Assembly (NCBI GenBank): GCA_002408385.1
Contig: DHSB01000138.1
Span: forward strand, 646-9,209
Source: Myxococcales bacterium UBA5297
GTDB lineage: Bacteria > Myxococcota > Myxococcia > Myxococcales > UBA5297
DNA: 8,564 nucleotides
Direction of reading: 5' to 3'
Below the pieces are notes generated by a model. It was not told where the DNA came from and made no database searches. It saw nothing but the letters and a program-made list of their open reading frames with translations. This document shows, one piece after another, positions 6,101 to 8,564 of this stretch. Positions within the stretch are counted from its first letter, which is position 1. Each line of letters opens with the position of its first letter. The position numbers and the translations under genes are program-made.

Positions 6101-7563
6101 ACGGCTTCGCCTCGCCGACCGTGAGCGAGTTCTCGCTCACGCTCGACCCGTCCATCCCGGTGACGCACCAAAGCCCGATCGAGTGCCAAATCCGCGTCGC
6201 TCCGAAGTCGCTCGCCGAGATGCCGCCGCCCCCGGGAGCCCTCTATGAGTTCGAGGCGCGCGTCACCTCGGTGACCACCGCCAGCCAGGTCGAGGCCGAG
6301 GACACCACCAGCGGCGTGCTGCGCCTCGACAACGAGTCGCCGCCACCTCCGCTGTGGGACACGGTGATCCCGGGGAACGCGACCCTGGACTTGACCTGGA
6401 CGATGAGCGAAGGGGCCACCCGGGTCCTCGTGCTGCGAAGCACGCTGGAGAGCGCCGCCGACACTCCTCTCGAGGGCGAGGTCTACGGTGACAACACGAC
6501 GCTCGGCGACAGCGAGGTCGCCTTCTTCGGCTCGGGGACGAGCGCTTTGAACCGAGGCCTGCTCAACGGCGAAGAGTACTGGTACGCCATCTTCGGCCTG
6601 GACGACTGCCGCAACTACTCGGTCGCCGCGAGGACCGGACCCCACTCTCCAGGCGAGGCGGCGACCCTCATCGGCGACGCGATCGATCCGCCGGACTCCG
6701 CCGCCTGCCCCGGGGACGCGGCCCTGATGCTCGACACCTTCACCGTCGCGACCACGCTCGGCGTCGACGCGGTCAAGGCAGTGACGGTCGAGCTGTCGGA
6801 GGAGGCGGGCTCGGTGCTCTCGCTCGTGGAGATAGTCAGCGCGGACGGCGCCACCGTGTACGGCGCGAGCAGCGGCGCCATCGGCCAGGTCGTCACCGTG
6901 CCGCTGGCGACCCCGGTGGAGGTCGGCACCCAGCCGAAGACGCTCGCCATCCGCGTCACGCCCAAGAGCCACGCGCAGATGCCCGCGGCGCCGGGGGCGA
7001 CGGTGAGCGTGAGCGGGCGGGTGCGCAGCATCGATTGCCGGAACCAGAAGACCGGACGCGACACGGGCAGCGCGACGCTCACTATCGACAACAGCTCGCC
7101 CGCCGTGCCGCAGTGGAAGCCAGCGGTCGAGAGCGGCGCCGACCTGCAGCTCGCCTGGACAAACCCCGAAGACTCCGACCTCGCCGGGGTGCTGCTGGTG
7201 CGCGGCAGCGCCGAGCCTGTCGACGTGCCCGACGAGGGCGCCGACTACACCGCCGGCGACACCGTCGGCGCGGGCAAGGCGCTTCTCTTCGGCGACCAGA
7301 CGGCCTACACCGACAGCGCGCAGGGGCTCGAGAACGCGGTCTACCGGCTCTTCGCGCAGGACACCTGCGGCAACTACTCGGCCCCCGCCGAGCTCGATCC
7401 CGGCAAGCCGTCGACCGACGGAGGCGTCGACGTGCCGGGACCGGCGCTGGGCGCCTACGACCTCGGCGGCTGCGGCTGCGGGACGGGCGGGGGGCCGCTG
7501 CTCGCCACCGGCCTGCTCGCCGCGCTCGGGCTGATCGGCCTGCCGCGCCGACGCAAGCGATAG
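3178..7563 (+). CDS. Large exported multidomain surface protein: lectin-like + FN3 + four tandem modules + MYXO-CTERM-like tail
   Basis: A 1461-residue protein. Residues 1-39 are a signal peptide: Arg-rich n-region, hydrophobic AVPAAALLMAFF, predicted cleavage after GWA. Residues 40-201 form a beta-rich domain opening with NQLLNHSFED and closing with VDDIRLSI, a layout typical of carbohydrate-binding jelly-roll domains; the sugar is unknown. Two fibronectin type III domains follow (about 205-297 and 300-394), with NTTYYYAVSD and STYRYRVRATN strands. Residues 398-1407 are four tandem modules (398-645, 646-907, 908-1164, 1165-1407). Each has a first half with a Cys-Pro start, IRLTP...MPAPPG and TLTIDNESP signatures, and an FN3-like second half ending NGTTYYY...D.C.NYS. 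A linker leads to GGCGCG (1430-1435), a hydrophobic helix (about 1440-1456) and RRRKR. This suggests sorting to the cell surface, probably by a myxosortase. Adhesion or matrix binding is the likely role, but no catalytic motif is visible. No frameshift is seen. Confidence 0.9.
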   Translation: MSLPDSSVSHVRSARRPLRRAVPAAALLMAFFPLGEGWAMNQLLNHSFEDAEGAAWTAVQDPSGTLAATVFGVSDVQGADGGKAFLGEWTATANDQTVSATVWQTFTPTENVRASLKALYFREKTGTVSSAAFTVILKNPDNNPLATLNMTEDSGAWTDTGWSAPCELVANTTYTVVVKWAFTLMKNARLAAKVDDIRLSISPAGLTATASPHSTETHVQLDWSQSTGTLPGLDSAQPYAVYRGTEPGSPTRIAYSDTDSYVDTGAAGNTTYYYAVSDIDTSAQESPKSAEVSVLTRPAAPGTPSQDPPTAQKIVVRWSRPTGGDGPLTYKLERALVQGGTAGEFTERLNGYSNLQHPDTGLTCGSTYRYRVRATNTSGDGAWSGEANLQTAPCSTTVGDGDDFGTGGDACPGSTTPVVVDRFTLETNAGDDAVTSITVTLTDRAPVGLVEIVRNGSPVGSAIPGTTTSVPVAVTDVTATPTRTTYEIRLTPRSRLDMPAGNFNVSAHVTDIVHAYAQMVPADFVGDMMNVDNSAPVAGVWGANTIGDARIDLAWTKSEPPATSIVLRSTNLAALEQFALVDGENPAPGSSSDVTLVYSGPDPTKRDTGLVNGTTYYYKLFVTDSCRNHSPGALSGPLTPRGTNTVSEADNPTSRYACPGDTSPVAVDRFNLAASTGTDRINSVTVTLSPSGSHQAIGLVEVVSDDGLTVYGSQAPSGDEVVVSVGAPSHTDLIARAGTPVPYQIRLTPRAAADMPAPPGQVHAVRARVTALDCFNEAVVNDTGSATLTIDNESPAAASWTTVTPDDAKVLLNWQGSTGAVGYIVVRSESAFGSERPTEGVVYGLTDSLPNLPDAPIVYADSGTSHDDATAANNTTYYYALWAYDACSNYSPVATSGPHTPTRTILTIGDAPVPEPNNGEVLCPEATPPTFDLNAFTLQRSRGSEAISELVIELSEGSVAGVQKLEVFCGDNTRHGFASPTVSEFSLTLDPSIPVTHQSPIECQIRVAPKSLAEMPPPPGALYEFEARVTSVTTASQVEAEDTTSGVLRLDNESPPPPLWDTVIPGNATLDLTWTMSEGATRVLVLRSTLESAADTPLEGEVYGDNTTLGDSEVAFFGSGTSALNRGLLNGEEYWYAIFGLDDCRNYSVAARTGPHSPGEAATLIGDAIDPPDSAACPGDAALMLDTFTVATTLGVDAVKAVTVELSEEAGSVLSLVEIVSADGATVYGASSGAIGQVVTVPLATPVEVGTQPKTLAIRVTPKSHAQMPAAPGATVSVSGRVRSIDCRNQKTGRDTGSATLTIDNSSPAVPQWKPAVESGADLQLAWTNPEDSDLAGVLLVRGSAEPVDVPDEGADYTAGDTVGAGKALLFGDQTAYTDSAQGLENAVYRLFAQDTCGNYSAPAELDPGKPSTDGGVDVPGPALGAYDLGGCGCGTGGGPLLATGLLAALGLIGLPRRRKR
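4369..7398 (+). repeat. Four tandem composite modules (about 245-260 codons each) in the surface protein
   Basis: Modules begin at 4369, 5113, 5899 and 6670. Shared landmarks in order: a Cys followed by Pro (ACPG in modules 1, 2 and 4; LCPE in module 3), a D.F or N.F strand, LVEIV or a variant, IR(L/V)(T/A)P(R/K)S, MPA/MPP with PG, (L/I)DN.SP, L.W, an RS or RG strand, a short Y-rich strand, then D.C.NYS or D.CRNHS. Protein-level similarity is clear along the whole unit. DNA identity is high only locally, notably 5521-5562 against 7060-7101, where modules 2 and 4 both encode DTGSATLTIDN.SPA. Confidence 0.85.
7465..7560 (+). other. MYXO-CTERM-like C-terminal surface-sorting signal
   Basis: The last 32 residues are GGCGCG, a short Gly-rich stretch, a hydrophobic segment LLATGLLAALGLIGL, and the basic end RRRKR. 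This three-part design (Cys motif, membrane helix, Arg cluster) matches the MYXO-CTERM class of sorting tails known from myxobacteria. There it is processed by a CPBP-family protease, myxosortase, before surface anchoring. The Cys residues are C1432 and C1434. No such protease is encoded in this window. Confidence 0.75.
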
Positions 7564-7598
7564 GTCACCCCAAGGAGCCGAAGGGGGGGCGAGCCATC

Positions 7599-7620
7599 GC
7601 CCCGGCCGGCAGGCCGGGGC
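7599..7620 (+). terminator. GC-rich hairpin, possible terminator after the surface-protein gene
   Basis: A perfect nine-base-pair stem, 7599-7607 with 7612-7620, closes a four-base GGCA loop 36 bases after the stop codon. It is very stable but has no following T-run, so it is not a classic intrinsic terminator. It could instead be a Rho-assisted 3' end, an mRNA-stabilising hairpin or a dispersed palindromic repeat. It ends 20 bases before the GTG proposed as the next gene's start. Confidence 0.45.
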
Positions 7621-7640
7621 CCCGACCATCGAGACCCCAG

Positions 7641-8474
7641 GTGCAGACCTCCACGCCCGAGCGCTTTGTCGTCGCCGTCCACTCCGGCCGCAACGTTGAC
7701 GCGAAGGACTGGCGCGGCTCGTTCTGCCGCGCGCTGGGCGGCCGGGGCCTGCGCCTCGGCGAGGACGGGCAGATGTGGCGAGCGCTGCACGGCGGGCCGC
7801 TGTCGGTCGGCGCCTACCGGCTGCTCGAGCCCGACGAGGCGAGCGCCGCGTTTCCCGGCGCACCGTGGCTGAAGATGGAGCCCTGCTGTCCCTTCGTCGG
7901 GCGCCTGGCCGGGTTTTTCGCGTGGACTCCCTTCGTCGTTTGGCAGCCGCCGCGCGCGGGCGTGGCCGGCCTGAGCGAGATCGTCGTCGGCATCCTCAAA
8001 GAGGCCCGCGGGCTCATCGCCCGCGTCGCCGACGACCGGATCGCGCATCCGGTCAAGGAGGTGTCGTTTGACCTTTCAGGCCTGACCGAGCGCTGGGGCT
8101 TTGGCGACGGCGAGCAGTTGCTCAGCCGCGACGAGGGCGACTACAGCGCCTACGCGTGCAAGGCGGTCGAGGCAGCGCTGAAGGCCGAGGGCCTGTCGGG
8201 CTACGTGCAATGGGTGGAGACGAGCCACAACAACCTGCGGCTCGGCTGGGTCGAGGTCCCCTCGCGCCTGCGGGCGCGCCTCGGCTTGGCGCCCAAGCTC
8301 GTGCCGGCGCTCTGGCGCACCCGCGGCGACAGGCTCGTGCTGGTGCGCAGCGCCCCGCGGGAGCTCACCGGCAAGTCGGTCAAGCTGTGGGCCTACGACT
8401 TCGGCCTCGCCGACGACCGCGACTTCTGGGAGCCGGCCGAGGCCCGCGAAGAGCCCCGCAGGCGCTCGGCCTGA
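7641..8474 (+). CDS. Hypothetical protein, 277 residues, unrecognised
   Basis: I do not recognise this protein. The reading frame is open far upstream, inside the surface-protein gene. The first plausible start after that gene is GTG at 7641, with only a weak GAGA six bases ahead; an ATG at 7773 would remove 44 residues. The product has no signal peptide and looks cytoplasmic. Visible elements: a beta-strand-like opening RFVVAVHSGRN (8-18), a Cys pair at 82-83, an aromatic/hydrophobic stretch FVGRLAGFFAWTPFVVW (85-101), an amphipathic helix at about 111-130, WVETSHNNLRLGWVEVPSRL (191-210), a second beta-rich region (231-255) and a charged tail EAREEPRRRSA. The mix of conserved-looking Trp, His and Asn residues and normal GC-rich codon use suggests a real gene. 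It has no evident functional link to its neighbours and is separated from the surface-protein gene by a hairpin. Confidence 0.7.
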   Translation: MQTSTPERFVVAVHSGRNVDAKDWRGSFCRALGGRGLRLGEDGQMWRALHGGPLSVGAYRLLEPDEASAAFPGAPWLKMEPCCPFVGRLAGFFAWTPFVVWQPPRAGVAGLSEIVVGILKEARGLIARVADDRIAHPVKEVSFDLSGLTERWGFGDGEQLLSRDEGDYSAYACKAVEAALKAEGLSGYVQWVETSHNNLRLGWVEVPSRLRARLGLAPKLVPALWRTRGDRLVLVRSAPRELTGKSVKLWAYDFGLADDRDFWEPAEAREEPRRRSA

Positions 8475-8564
8475 CGCTCGTAGCCCGAAACCCAAGCGAT
8501 CGCTCGCAGGTTGGTTGGGGGCGCCAGAGTTCGTGCCAGGTCTAGGTCAGGAGTTGGCAACCAC

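Noticed and set aside
7035..7640. N-terminal extension of the hypothetical protein into the surface-protein gene
   Set aside because: This part is an Arg-rich out-of-frame reading of the surface-protein C-terminus and the hairpin region. The protein-like composition starts only near 7641.
4234..7863. Open frame of 1209 codons on the minus strand, opposite the surface-protein gene
   Set aside because: It is an antisense shadow produced by high GC and codon bias. The product is a low-complexity Arg/Gly/Ala/Val-rich string without domains, while the plus strand has a signal peptide, FN3 domains, repeats and a sorting tail.
8495..8504. Ten-base palindrome AGCGATCGCT in the final intergenic stretch
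   Set aside because: It is short and occurs once here, with no adjoining stem or T-run that makes a convincing terminator or operator. It is expected by chance in GC-rich DNA.

Overview
The window is a GC-rich stretch of bacterial chromosome. The mix of genes points to a Myxococcota/deltaproteobacterial-type organism: a MopE-motif lipoprotein, a PEGA-domain envelope protein of the kind common in myxobacteria, and a large secreted protein ending in a MYXO-CTERM-like Gly-Cys-Gly-Cys / hydrophobic / Arg-rich tail. The phylum is an inference from gene content and base composition. No rRNA or other taxonomic marker is present.

Layout. Positions 1-800 (minus strand) hold the N-terminal 266 codons of a lipoprotein rich in Cys, Asp and Gly, with MopE-type metal-binding motifs and an in-frame 120-bp direct repeat; its 3' end lies outside the window. 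Just upstream, separated by 37 bp and probably in the same transcript, 838-1941 (minus) encodes a 367-residue secreted, membrane-anchored PEGA-domain protein. A 154-bp divergent intergenic region follows. Then 2096-3100 (plus) encodes an S4-domain pseudouridine synthase of the RluA/RluC/RluD family. After a 77-bp gap, 3178-7563 (plus) encodes a 1461-residue exported surface protein: signal peptide, a lectin-like N-terminal domain, two fibronectin type III domains, four tandem composite modules of about 245-260 residues, and the C-terminal sorting tail. A strong GC hairpin (7599-7620) separates it from 7641-8474 (plus), a 277-residue protein I do not recognise. The last 90 bases hold no gene.

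How the genes fit together. Three of the five genes encode envelope or surface proteins: an outer-membrane-type lipoprotein, a periplasmic/inner-membrane PEGA protein and a sorted multidomain surface protein. The pseudouridine synthase is a housekeeping RNA-modification enzyme with no evident link to them. I see no defence system, mobile element, CRISPR array, tRNA or rRNA. The most interesting item is the fourfold module of the surface protein. Each module joins an unrecognised domain of about 130 residues to a fibronectin-III-like domain, and each carries one conserved Cys near its start and one near its end.
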